This document shows, in pieces, positions 38,326 through 50,562 of a DNA stretch of 64,000 nt. The notes below the pieces were generated by a model. The model had not been told where the DNA came from. It was given only the letters and a program-made list of their open reading frames with translations, and did no database searches. Position numbers and translations under genes: made by a program. Positions within the stretch are counted from its first letter, which is position 1. Each line of letters starts with the position of its first letter. This stretch comes from Rotaria macrura (Eukaryota; Rotifera; Eurotatoria; Philodinida; Philodinidae), in contig OENT01000299.1 of assembly GCA_900239685.1 (NCBI GenBank), forward strand, positions 1 through 64,000. The letters run 5' to 3'.

Positions 38326-38695
38326 GCCCCAGGCAGACAAACATTTGGAAAAACGAGTTTAAACGCTCAATCAGGAACTCCGATTGTGATTCACTATTTC
38401 TCATTAACAAAACGCAAGAAACGCGTTTTTTATGCAGAATTTTCACTTTCGGAGCATGAGAACGGATAAAAAATCAAATGCTAATAGTTTAAACGCATTG
38501 GTTTTAAGTTGTCGAATAATTGTACTCTTTAACGCTCAGGGCTAGAGTTTTTATCCGTTTTCACGCTCTGCAAGTGAAAATTCTGCATAAAAACGCGTTT
38601 CTTGCGTTTTGTAAACGAGCGTTATAGTGATTTACAATCGGAGTTCCTGATTGAGCGTTTAAACGCGTTTTTCCAAATGTTTGTCTGCTTGGGGC
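38326..38695. mobile_element. Foldback (hairpin) element, about 370 bp
   Basis: The two halves are inverted copies about 150-160 bp long around a central spacer of about 60 bp. The left end gccccaggcagacaaacat pairs with atgtttgtctgcttggggc at the right. Inside, aaacgctcaatcaggaact pairs with agttcctgattgagcgttt. No open frame of its own, so probably a MITE. Weak similarity of the flanks suggests the arms may extend slightly further. Confidence 0.85.
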
Positions 38696-40015
38696 GTAAC
38701 AACTATGTATGATATGAGAACAGCGGAAAGAAGGGGAAAACATGCATACAGTATATACGAGATAACACTATAAAAGTTGTTCTGCTACTCTTCCTGCAAC
38801 TCAGTAGTACAGCGATATAGTGGAAAGCACAACGAGATAACGTTTTCCTGTCACTATCAATTGAAGAGCCTAAATAGATCCGGAAGACCCGAAAGCAAAC
38901 TGATGTATTCGAAATAGGGGTCATAATCTATCTCTATCTTCCTTCTAGTTCAGCATAGCTTAAAAAATGATCGAAGCCTTGTCCTGAATTCGCACAAGTC
39001 GGAACAACCGGAAAAACCATAATTTATCGCAAAAAACTCGAAACACCGGATCTTCATAGAAATAAACCACACATTAGATGGCTATGTTGATAAAAATTCT
39101 ATTAATCCACGAACAATCAGAAGATACACTGAGATCTGTTTCTACTTTAAGCAAACCAAAATAGTCTATTTAAAACCATTTCTTCTAAACTACCGACAAC
39201 GATTAAAATAATACACAAAAGGAAATAAAAACAATCTTATTCCCGAAAATGAATCCCACGACATCAAAATAACTATAAGACCATAGATGGAAACGGAATC
39301 GGGAACTAGTAACCATTCTGATTTGAAACTGGTCTATTGCCAATCTGAATCCAGTTTTCCGCTTAAAGAGGGTTTCTTATCCGGCATCCAACAAGGAAAG
39401 TAGTTCACTCTTAAAATTGATCAATTTAGTCTTGTTCTGCTAGAAAAAAACTATAGAAGAGAAAATACGATTCCATTAAATTTGACTTAAGATGATCGAA
39501 ATCGAAGCATAAAAATTTGGACTCTTGTTGGTCAAATTGTGTGCTTCATTTTTCCTTTGTCCCTCCAACAACACACTTCAGATGTTGACAAAGTCCGTAA
39601 GAAACTTTAAAATACTAATTAACAATTCGCATTCGCTTGTCACAACTCTGTTCGGTCAAACTTTGAGAAAAGTCACTATTTTTCTGAAAGCACTTCACTT
39701 TACAGCTAAAAACGAAAATGATTAAATTTAATAACTCTTGTCGTATTTACCCTTTACACGCAACCCATTCCAGTAGACCAGCTATACAACGGTACACAAT
39801 ACCGATGCCGTCTAAACCTTCTAGACCGGTACCAACGACATAAAAATAACTGACCAAGTTTCATCGATGTCTAAGACTAGCATAAAACATTAGGAAATTG
39901 GCTGTTCTACCAGCAGTATTTCTTCACAGATCCGGAATCTCCACACAATGTAACAGGCCGAATCTCACTTCCCCTCCGATCTCCTCAAAATAAGCATCTC
40001 CATTTCTCAATAAAG
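38696..40015. other. Probable intron 1 of ART copy 2, last part
   Basis: No exon, RNA gene or clear element recognised. It ends with the tcaataaag acceptor of the first downstream LRR exon. Confidence 0.4.
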
Positions 40016-41246
40016 ACACTGACCGACTTAAATATTTCATCCAACAAACTCGGAGCCCCAGATGCAAAGCATATCGAAAAAGCATTAAAAAGCAACAAAG
40101 TACTGCCCGATATCATATAACATTTTCTCCATGAAATCTGGCCTAATCATAACAGACGCTCACGATGATCTATCTATCAGAAAATCAAATTGCGCAAAAA
40201 GGAATGAAGGATCTCGCTGGTGCATCAGAGAAAATCCCACTAACTGTCAATATTATTCGCCTTCTCTAATCCATTTATTTCGCTTTCGCATTACAGGCAC
40301 TCACAGCACTCGATCTATCTGTGAATGGTATCGGTGTTGAAGGAATGAAACATCTGGCCAATAGACTACAGAAAATCACGGTGACAGTCATTATTATTAT
40401 CCTTCTCGAATCCATGTATGTCGCTTTCGCATTACAGGCACTCACAGCACTCGATCTATCTGGAAATGGTATCGGTGTTGAAGGAATGAAACATCTGGCC
40501 AATAGACTACAGAAAATCACGGTGACAGTCATTATTATTACCCTTCTGTAATCCATCTATTTTTTTTCGCATTACAGGCGCTCACTACACTCAATCTATG
40601 TTCGAATCGTATAGGTGTTGAAGGCATGAAACATCTGGCGAATGGATTAGAGAAAATCACGGTAACAGTCATTATTATTACCCTTCTCGAATCCATGTAT
40701 GTCGCTTTCGCATTACAGGCACTCACTACACTCAATCTATGTTCGAGTGGTATTGGAGACGAAGGAACGAAGCATCTCATGAAGCTATTAGTGAATAACA
40801 GGGTAGGGTGAATTTTTTCTTGATGTCTATCATGGTACTGCTTGTATTTCTTTTGACAGACACTCAGAATGCTCAATTTAGTCAATAATTGCATCGGAGA
40901 TGAAGGAGCGCAGCATGCTGCGATAGCGTTACAGTACAACACGGTGACCGTCGTATTATCAGTTTGTGTCATGTGAGCATGTCCAGTTTTTGTTACAGAC
41001 GCTCACTGAAGTGAATCTCTCGCGGAACAATATCGGAGATGCAGGAGCAGATCATTTTTTCATTGCATTGGAACGAAACACAGTGACATTCATGTCTCTC
41101 GTTCTCTTCCGAATCACCCTCTGCATATTTTATATCAGACACTCATCACACTATATCTCGTGTGCAATAAGATTGGGAGGGAATGGAGATCAATCCTGAG
41201 GGAGCCGCAGGATGGATATTCGAGTCGGGTGGTTGTTGAAGATTAA
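40016..41246 (+). CDS. LRR exon array: probable 3' part of ART-LRR copy 2
   Basis: Nine phase-0 exons encode one LRR each: 40016..40099, 40156..40239 (or ..40248), 40297..40380, 40438..40521, 40578..40661, 40719..40802, 40860..40943, 40999..41082, and terminal 41139..41246 ending TAA. Full repeats are 28 residues of the ribonuclease-inhibitor/NLRC3 type (TLxxLxLxxNxIGxxGAxxLAxALxxNT). Introns are 48-57 nt. The second exon has lost the expected gt donor (ct instead) and may splice 9 nt later, still in frame. Exons three to six are near-identical tandem copies that include their introns. The terminal exon has the same form as that of the intact gene at 62578. AATAAA lies at 41336. No ART or NACHT exon lies within 4.5 kb upstream, so I link it to the ART exon ending at 35428: both are phase 0, and together they give ten LRRs, the same count as copy 3. 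Confidence 0.85.
40297..40802 (+). repeat. Tandem 141-bp units (84-nt LRR exon plus 57-nt intron), 3.6 copies
   Basis: Units begin at 40297, 40438, 40578 and 40719 (spacing 141, 140, 141). Exons of units 1 and 2 differ at only two bases. The introns are also shared: gtgacagtcattattatta near the donor and ctttcgcattacag at the acceptor. Confidence 0.92.
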
Positions 41247-42857
41247 CTGTAGTTTTAGTCTTTGTGCAGTTGGGTGCACACAAGATATATTCTATGTTGT
41301 TGTCCGATGTATCGCAGCCTGTAAGCGGGACCAATAATAAAGATTTTATAGCATCGCTGTATGTTATGTTTCGATGTTTCGTGTCGAAGTTTCATTCAGG
41401 GTTGCGGGCGAATGAAGTACTAGATGTGTGTTGTTGTTGGTACAGTGAATGGATATTCGCAGGGGTAACTGTTTTGCACGCTTCTAGTGAATCAGTTTTG
41501 GGCATATTATTTCCGTTTGACACATTTACGTGTACGTTTTTGGGAGAGTGATCTTGTCAATTTTTGCTGTATTGTGTAATTTCTTAGTCTAGATGCGAAG
41601 AAACCCAACATATGTTATTAATGAGGTCCAACGCTCGATTGATTTCCATCCCAGATAAGTTCCATCGATTTCGAATAAACAATTATCCGGAACCAAGTTC
41701 TTTTGATTTGTTTAAAGTAGCGTAATTTCCTATGAATAGACACTGGCATTGCGGCTTATTCACCGAAATATTGAGTATGAGGGATTAAGAACGAGGCAAG
41801 GGAGCACATCATCTTAAATATAGGTAATTGCCAATAGTAACTGTGAAACCAAACAGGATATCGTTTCATTCATAATATATAGATTATATACTCATATGAA
41901 TCAAATATTTTCGGTTGGATGATGTGCATTCAGGAGTATATTTTTGAGTTTACTAGTTTAATTGAGAATAATCGATTGATCGCTAGTAATAACATCGAAC
42001 TGAATGATAATGGATTGCATAATAAGTTTTGTTGGGTAAAGGTTAGCTTCTCATGTGGTGTCGGTAGAAACTGAATTTCTACAATGGAGCTATCTGGTCA
42101 GATTTGAAGTGCTCATTCATAACAAAGTGAGAAAATTACGTTTAATATTCGTGAAAACGCAATAGCCTCGACTAGGCGTTTGTCTTTTCAGTGTAGATGT
42201 CCCATATTCAATGTATGGTTTGCTTTCTTTCCCAAAAATATAACCTATTTTAATTTGATTATCTTCTGCTTCTGCTGTATCATTCTAAACCAATACATAT
42301 GCATACTGAATCAAGGTAATCATTCAATTCGTAGCATGATTTTTCAAAACTAATTTAAAATTCAAGTCTTTGTTATATACTAACAAAGTGTTCACCATCG
42401 AAGCCGTCACGATACGATAGATCTTAATCTTCAGTGAAACTGCGAACATTCAACAACAGCTGTTACTGAAATCTTTTGCAGAACTAAACCACATGCACTG
42501 ATTACTGTTTTGAATGCTTAACAGGTGCATGAATCGCATTGAATAAAATCGAGCGCCAGCATCCATTTCTAAAATATTCTCTTTCTGCTCTCTAATCAAA
42601 CCCCTTTGAAAACTCACGTGAATAGAAAGCTGGAAACACGATAGAAATTGAAACAAATCTCACTAATTTAAGAATACTCGGCCATTTATGATGTTTCCAG
42701 CATTTGCAAAATTTAAGAATCTTGTCTTATCTGCTTCACTATGGAACAAAAACGTCAACAAGTGACACATCTCATTGGCATAACGTTGGTTCTTTTCTTG
42801 ACAATTAAAATTATAAGACCTGACAGGTGAATCTCAAAACGATTTCGCTATCCGTAC
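41247..42857. other. No gene seen
   Basis: After the LRR terminator region the DNA is AT-rich without convincing coding exons. Confidence 0.4.
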
Positions 42858-43620
42858 CTATCCATACGGAAAAAACACTTCACGAAACGACAAAAAGCAA
42901 AACCTCATTGAGAAACATGCACGCAGCACGCTATGGGGACTAACGGAAAGAATCACACGACCGTGCTGAGCATTCTCTATATGACACCAATATTCAAAAC
43001 TTTGTAAACCAACATTCAACAAGCTAGACAATACAGAATCAACTAAAATCAAAAGTTGACGACATCTTTGCTCAGAACACAATTCTTGTATCATACATAG
43101 TCAAAATAACTGAGAGCGAAATCTCTCATAATTAAAAATGAACTACAGCATAATTAAATCTAAAAAGCAAATACCCATGGTTAGACAACAATCATTCTGG
43201 ATAGCGGCTACAAGAAATTTACTCTGACCAATAAATGACTTCCTCTCCCTGAAAACAATATCACTTTCAGTCACAATTATGCTGTAATCATCAACGATGA
43301 ATTGGGAACTGGTGACATAAACGAGATGAAGAGAGAGTGAGGATTCGGGTATATTTTTCGTTAGAGAGAAGTGAGTTTTTGTTCGATGAAGTGAATGGAT
43401 TGACGTCTCAGAGAGAGTGAGATTGATTTTTATGGTTTCTGTAGCTGTATTGGGATTCAAAGCACTAAGATATTCCGCTAGTTCCATGAACTACCCCTAC
43501 TTTCTATATTCGTCTTCGAACATGACCGCTTTGATTTTCTGCCCTTTGACAGGTAGCAGCACGTTTTCATTACGCCACTTCGTCAAACGGCACTCCCCTT
43601 TCAAGTAAAAGTTATATTCA
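42858..43620 (-). pseudogene. Unrecognised decayed coding sequence
   Basis: One minus-strand frame carries protein-like text interrupted by stops. A block KWRNENVLLPVKGQKIKAV lies near 43600-43530. Two TAG codons follow, then ELAEYLSALNPNTATETI ... FIVDDYSIIVTESDIVF. After a short stop-containing gap (possibly an intron with gtattt donor) comes CRQLLILVDSVLSSLLNVG. No family recognised; it could be a fossil gene or transposon ORF. Confidence 0.35.
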
Positions 43621-45654
43621 TTTGTTGGCTGTTTGCTTTATGAGAAATCTTGAATAAAACTGTGCAAGTTGAAAGTGTTGTAATGTTTAAAATTCGGCAT
43701 TGTTTGTTAGAAGAATAAGTTAAAGTATGAAAGTGTCGTTTGCCAAAGATGCAGGAAGACTTTTACTATCATGTCGAATTATAATGCCAAATGAATGGTT
43801 CTGGTCTTCAGGATTATTTATTACAGGATTTTTTAATTTTTCGATGTACAACGTTTAAAGACATCGGGAGTCAAATACTTTGTGAGATTATGAGGAAAGC
43901 TCCGGTTAAGTTTTTCATATCATAAGAGTTGGAAATAATGAGATGAATATAGATATATATATAGATTTTTGATGGAATGAGGTCTGACATAATGCATTTT
44001 TTGAATTTGGTCGCATAAAATAAACAAGCGTACCCATTTTTCTGCGATTTGTCTATTTGATCGTCGTTATTATGGAAAAAATGAATGAAATGAGGACTTA
44101 CAAAGATTTAAGAAAATTCACTCGTTTATATTTTATATAATCTTCGTGCTACGTTCAATAATAAAATGTCATTTCTAATACAGTTATAGAATTCCATCTG
44201 AGTAATATCCATATATGGTTGAAGAGATGATCGAGAGGAAGTTTGAACGGAGGCTTCTACGTTCAGTCTCTATCATATTCTTTTACAGATATTGACAAGC
44301 AGCTTTAAAAATACTGAAAGATATCAGTAGCAAGTGTTGGTAGGTTTCAGAATGTTTCCGAAGCTTGTTTTAAACTCAATTGGCTAGAGTGGGCTCATCA
44401 GTTTTTCAGATACATAGTTGGTTGTTTTTATGCGAGATAAATTATTATCATGAGATTGTTAGCCTCGACGATGCTTTACCATCCCATGTCTTCAATGTGA
44501 TGAAAAGATGTGAATGATCAGATTACTCCTTAACTTTTCTGAGTTAGCATATTTTAGATTTTAAAAAACCATCGAGATGCTTAAAAGGTTGTTATGTGTG
44601 CTATAGAACACCAAAAATGTCTTAATTGAATCCTCTTTATCTTTTAAACTGACGATAATACCAATAGTATGATCAATTATGGAATTCAATGAAAAAGCAG
44701 AAATGAATTGCGTGAAAATAACAACTTGAACACTAGATAAGAGAGGATTTACTGTCAATCAAATTACTGTGGAATACAAAAAGAGATTTTTCCGGAGTTA
44801 TACACTTTACACATATCATATTACTATTATCAGAGTTAATAAATGAATCAAGAGAATCAGTGCGATAGTTCGCTCAAAATTTAAACACTTTCAATGATAT
44901 AATATTTCAAAGCGTATTTTCTAAATGTACTAATTATTTAATCTTCATCAAAAGTGCAGTGCGAATATTTAATAAACAGTCAGCGTTTGAATGTTTCACG
45001 TTTTAACGTCTCAAGAGACTACCGGAGTCATTTTTTGTGATAAGACTTTAGTTATCCTTTCATTGTTTGACTGAATATGTGTACAATTTTTTCTTCATTA
45101 TTTGAAGAAATTAATTTTTTTAACTTTAAAAATAATTCATAGTAAGCCAAAAGTCTTTTAGTAGCTATGAATATTCTTCTCATATATTATAGAAGCGATC
45201 TTCTGGAAAAAAGACTAGTTTATCTAAGACAAATAATAACTCTAATCACCATCGTTTGGTATTTTCAATTATAGATTGTCGCTCCAATATAAAAGGTATT
45301 AACAAGTAATAGATAATTTCTATTATAGACCTATTCATAAATTATATCCTCAATTTAAGCTATTCTGATTTTTCTGTTTGAAATCGTTTAACTATATATA
45401 TATTACATCTGCAACAATGATCATTCACAATTACCAAATATCGCTTAGATGATTTGTAGCCTAGAACGGCAAAATATTCGAAGATAATCATACCATGTGT
45501 ATTTGTATGCTTCTTATGAGGCTTGTAACATTAGATTTTAGTTTTTCTGGTCAGTATCAAATCGATTTGTAGTATCTTTGCTCTTAGAAAATTCCAGGTT
45601 CACCATTAGTTGCCTTTCTTCTCTCATCCTCACAACACTTGCGTGTAGTAATTA
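43621..45654. other. No gene seen
   Basis: AT-rich, no convincing exon, hairpin or tandem repeat. Confidence 0.4.
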
Positions 45655-45796
45655 TTGAGTACCGGGCATGGTGACCTTCGAATGAGAAAACATTTAAAAA
45701 TGGATGATTTGTCCTGTCTGTTAATTAAGAAGACTGCGAACGATAGTAATTCAGTGGTTTCTGTTAACTATCTCTTGATCTATTTATCAATAAAAT

Positions 45797-45988
45797 TTGA
45801 AATATTTGTCTCGAACGAAGAATACTGGCTCGAAGAACCTAGTCGACCACGAAGTTAAGGGACCAGTTATACTGCATTGCATGAAAACATTACTTGGTTC
45901 TTTTTCTGTTTCTGAAAAAAATATGTTTAGAAACATAGTGAAGAATTTTACTAGCCAACTTATAGCGGACTCGAGGAATTATGGTTGA
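45797..45988 (+). pseudogene. Possible hAT transposase fragment
   Basis: A 63-codon frame contains NTGSKNLVDHEVKG and FSVSEKNMFRNIVKNFTSQ followed by DSRNY. The pattern vE..xFR.l...l......SR.. is typical of the region after the BED finger in hAT transposases. Nothing else of the transposase (DDE residues, dimerisation domain) is readable nearby. Assignment is tentative. Confidence 0.3.
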
Positions 45989-46924
45989 GGTTCGCAAAAA
46001 CAACACAAAAGAATTTCGTGTTCATCTATTTTTTGCATCATGTTAGAACCGTTTTATGTAATGCTGCTACAAATTGTACGGAGTCACATATTCGTACTAT
46101 GTCGCATAGAATGTTTTGAAAATTTGAATGAATGGTCATGTCTTTTTGCACTTTATTGAATTTCAAAAAAAAAATCTTCTGTTGACAGGTCTTTACTAGT
46201 CAAATCTACTGGAATGAATCCAACTGATCGGGAAAGGAATAAACTTTCATGTTAGATGTATTGGAATGCCTTTAGAGTGATTCATATTCAGATTTAATTC
46301 TTGGCTTAAAAAGACTTGTTTTTTGGTTGTTTGGTGAATACTTAAAACTGGGATGAAATATTTTTTCAAGCGGTCACAATTCAAAAAGAGAAATTCATCG
46401 GCATGTACCTCGTGTCGTGATGTTATGTACTGGTCCGAGGTGATTTTTGCATATTGAATAAAAGCTCGAGCACTTCATTTCAATTTAGGATACATTTCTC
46501 GTATGTTCATTGGTCTGAACGAAGATACATGAGAAAGCAACAAAGTTTTTCGTTGGCAACTTTGAATAAATTTTCTGGACTGAGTACTTATTATCCCTTG
46601 GATGAAAAATGATTGTCAATTAGGATATGGGTTCGAAAAAAAGAACTTGAGCAAACATATCAATTCGGTCGTACTTTAAACGATTACCTCATGATTTTCA
46701 AATCAATCGACCATCTATAGTCAGCTAGGGCCAGTATTCATTGTCTATGTAATAATAGACCTATCCGCCATTTCCATTCATGAAAACGTTGTTCGTGCAT
46801 TGGTTAGCTTATTTAATGATATGTGGTGCTTTGCTTAACCTTTCACTTGACTACCATCATATTTTTACTTGCAAGAATATGACCATTGATGTATGGTTTG
46901 CAAGGATATCATTGTCTTTTTAAT

Positions 46925-47331
46925 TAGCTTACTCTTCGTTATAATTATATATATTATTTTATTTTACTTATGATGTTTCGAAGGGCACTGCCTTCTTCTT
47001 CAGGTTAATAATAGATAAAATTGAATGATTTAAACATAGAAACTTATATACATATTTATGCAGATAGCTTTTTTCTTTCTTTTTCATGATTTGTAGTGGA
47101 ACGGATGAAAAAGAAATCCAGGTGAAATAGTTTCGTTCCAGTCATTACCATCTTATCGCCCCTTCCACTATAAATCATGGAAAAAGAAAGAAACAAGCGA
47201 TCTACATAAATATGTATATATGTTTCTATGTTTTAATCATTTAATTGTATCTATTATTAACCTGAAGAAGAAGGCAGTATCCTACGAAACGTCGTAAATA
47301 AAATAAAATAAATATATAAGGAAGAGTACAC
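46925..47331. mobile_element. Foldback element, about 400 bp
   Basis: Left arm (about 46925-47110) and right arm (about 47155-47331) are inverted copies around a loop of about 45 bp. Paired words include actgccttcttcttcaggtt/aacctgaagaagaaggcagt and catagaaac/gtttctatg. No open frame. Probably a non-autonomous hairpin transposon. Confidence 0.85.
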
Positions 47332-49162
47332 GAATCAAAAACAGAATAAGACCATTGTATTTCGTTATAATAAACTTCATGTTGACAATAATGTCTTAAC
47401 TGATGTCATTTAACGATTCTCTTCTGATCCTGAATCACGTAGTTAATAATTCTTTACTAATCAGATGTAATATCCAGAACTTGATGCTGGCGTTTCTTTA
47501 TTGACATTGATAAAGAATAAATCGAATACAAAAAACAGAAAATAAGAAATTGACATTCAATTTGATAATGTTAACAGCAAAAAAGACAGTTTATGACAAG
47601 ATAATATGGTTGAAGTTCAGGCAAGATTTTTATTTTGTGTACAACGAATAACCGTTTTGTAAACGGAAAGTATCGACCGACCATAAAGTGTGGCAATAAA
47701 GTCTTATACACATGTTTACTTAACAATAGTTCATTCAAAGATCTAACACTGTATTTACGTATAACTTATCTCCTTCGTCATCGATAAAGACAGGCTCCTA
47801 TTGTTGTACTTAACAATCTCCAAAGCCTGTGACAAAATTGTCAAGACCATTATTGTAAGCTCATCCTAACGAAAATTTCAAATTATTGGTCAAAATAAAT
47901 CATGAAAAGATCCATTAAACTAAAAGTCAGACAGTATTTAATTAGCGTGCTACAGACAACTAAGATATCAAACTTCTTCCAATCAATTCTATAGCCATAA
48001 CTCGATGAATTATTGAATACATGCTTGCGTACAGAATGTTTTCACGTATTCGAAATTCCTTGGAATGTAATAGCCCAAAGTACAGAGATCTTTTCAGATG
48101 CTAAACAATATGGTCATTTTATTCAAATATTAACGATTACTGATAACTTTTAAATGCCAAAGTTATCATACCATAGGCTAGACTAATGTGTATAACTATG
48201 ATAAGAAGTGGATTTGCTTTGTCATCGTGTTGGTATTATTCGAAAATTAGTATAGTTGATACAGCAGCAAGGAATTCGATTTTCTCATGAATCTAAATTG
48301 GTTTCGAATAGGAAGACTAGACGAGTGTGAATTCAGAACAATATCTTGTTCCCTCTCACTTAACAAAATAGCAATACCCACTAGTATCAGTGTTTCTTTT
48401 ACTCGAGGCAAAAATTAGCTGGAAAAATATCGATATAATACAGCTGCATTCTCGAGGGTGTGGGCGCGAGTCAAGTTCCAAAAAAGACCACCATTCATAG
48501 TCTACTTGTATCTAAGCTCTGACATTGTTAGTGAGTCTGGTGAAAGAAAGGTTGATAATGGTATCAGAAAAAAACAAAGTAAAGGTTATTCTAAACAATG
48601 ATGTGAGCAGATTTCATGTTTCAATATAATGTTAGAATATGAAAGCAGATACATTTGACTCTTTTTCTCATCCATAGTCACCCTGTTTGATTTAGGTAGA
48701 TTAGTAAAAGGCAAAATGTTCGATCCGGTGAATTGCATTCTTCTGCTTTATAATGTTGGTTTTATAGGATGTGTCTGTCATAGTCTTTTTCCATTACTAT
48801 ATTAACAGTCCACAATATTTGTAAACATAGGATTGCGACATTGAGCTGGTTGATATTGATTGATAAAATATCATGAATGTGGTGATTCTTTTTATATGAA
48901 GATGATATACCGTTGTGAAACAGGATTAATTCATACAATTAGATCGTTTCAGATGATAAGAATACACAATATCTCTGATAATACGGCTCATAAAACTGGA
49001 ACTATCAATCGATCTCTGGCATTTTCGAGTACTGTTGCATGGAAACATGGATGCGCATTCATAAATAAAAAATGATTTCTTGTCTCATGTACTTTATTCT
49101 GAAAGACGCTTAGCTGAGTTATAACATGTAAGATCTAATTTGTACTTTTCAAAATTCGGTTA
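47332..49162. other. No gene recognised
   Basis: AT-rich. A 71-codon plus frame at 48860-49075 has no recognisable motif and is probably chance. Confidence 0.4.
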
Positions 49163-50057
49163 ACCCTAGTTTGGTCGGAAGCAAAAATGTCGAAAATTTT
49201 CGCAAAATAATATCGAAAGGTTAAAAGGTCGAATGATAATAATGTCGAAAGAAAAAATGTCGAAAGGAAAAAATGCCGAAAATAGGAACGTCGAAATGGA
49301 AATGATCGAAAGATAAAAATTGGGAAAGAATAGAAAATGTTTTTTTCGTTCAGGAAAAATTATTATATTTGTTTTATTGAAACAGATCTTAATCATAAAA
49401 TAAAGTATATGAATAATAAAGATAAAATGCTGAAAGACTTTGAATTAAAGATCAAAAATGTATTGATATGAAGTTTGGAACTATGTTTTATTTCTCACGA
49501 GATACGACAATCCAGTAAGAAGTTGAGAAGAATTAATTAGGCCATCATTATATCGTTGATACAGAGTATCAACAGGTTTTTGTTTTCCTGTTGTTCGTAC
49601 ATTTTTTTTCTCGATGCACTAGAAGACCACTGAAGAATAATTGTTTGAATATGTGTTTCCTCAGCTTGCATGAATTGAATAAACCGCCATATGTTGGGGT
49701 GATTGCGTAAAATACGATGGTTCATTCTGTTATGATAACCTTCAATGAGAAAGTATAGACGTCGCTTTCGAAATAGATTCCATCGTTGAGTTACATAGCG
49801 CTCTCGGGTGTCTGTGACACTTCACCATGTTCAAACATCGAAAATATTATCTGTATATAAATAAGTATATACTTTTGAAATTTTTTCATTTATATATCTA
49901 GTATTCCAAATTTTTACATTTCGATGTTTTTATAGTTCGACATTATAGTTTTCGATATTTGTACTTTCTACATTTTAACTTTCGACTTTTTAACTTTCGA
50001 CTATTTTAGCTTCGACTTTTTTAGCTTCGACATTTTAGCTTTCGACCAAACTAGGGT
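49163..50057. mobile_element. Mutator-like DNA transposon remnant with TCGAAA-rich arms
   Basis: Terminal inverted repeats accctagtttggtcg (49163-49177) and cgaccaaactagggt (50043-50057) enclose 895 bp. The left arm is filled with the word gtcgaaa in direct orientation and the right arm with tttcgac, so the words are inverted between the arms. A transposase fragment lies inside on the minus strand. I could not find a clear target-site duplication. Confidence 0.75.
49537..49805 (-). pseudogene. MULE transposase C-terminal fragment
   Basis: The minus strand encodes RYVTQRWNLFRKRRL, then IEGYHNRMNHRILRNHPNIW and FIQFMQAEETHIQ, ending at a TAG at 49537. The EGyHnrln...HPniw.fi..lq.Ee signature is the segment after the catalytic core in Mutator-like (MULE) transposases. 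The catalytic DDE core and SWIM zinc finger are gone, so the element cannot move by itself. Confidence 0.65.
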
Positions 50058-50562
50058 GAATCCAAAATTCACTGCGTTCATACTTCTACCTATCCGTTAA
50101 TCAGAAGCAATATTCTTGAAATGGTTTCGATGAATTCTTTTGAATGGATGGAGGTATTAGAAAGCTAGACATTGACTTGTACCACCGCTTTTTTATTGAT
50201 TTTGGTTTGGTAATGATGCTCGAGGATGTTTAGATTAGAACACAAAAATAGACACCAGCGATGACACTACAACAAAAACGAACTTGTGGATTCCATTACG
50301 ATACATTAATGAGGAGTCGATAATAATTAACATTAAGATCTACATTTCAAACTTGTAGAATGTGAGTTGGATATAACCATGCGATTTAAAAAGGTACCCT
50401 AGAATATATAAATTTCATTTTTTTATACATCATCAACAGTACTCTTACATTAGAATCATAATCGAAGGCTTGCTTAGTCACGTTAAAATGTTGATTTTCT
50501 GTATTATTATCAGTAACACCAGCTGCATAGGCCCGATTTCCTTACTTTGGACAGCATCATGA

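Noticed and set aside
40275-40972. Long minus-strand open frames across the LRR array
   Set aside because: Shadows of tandem LRR exon-intron units read on the opposite strand.
40016-41246. Regularly spaced 84-bp repeats with 48-57 bp spacers, superficially like a CRISPR array
   Set aside because: The repeats translate as LRRs with intact gt...ag borders and diverge like coding repeats; the spacers are introns, similar to one another rather than unique.
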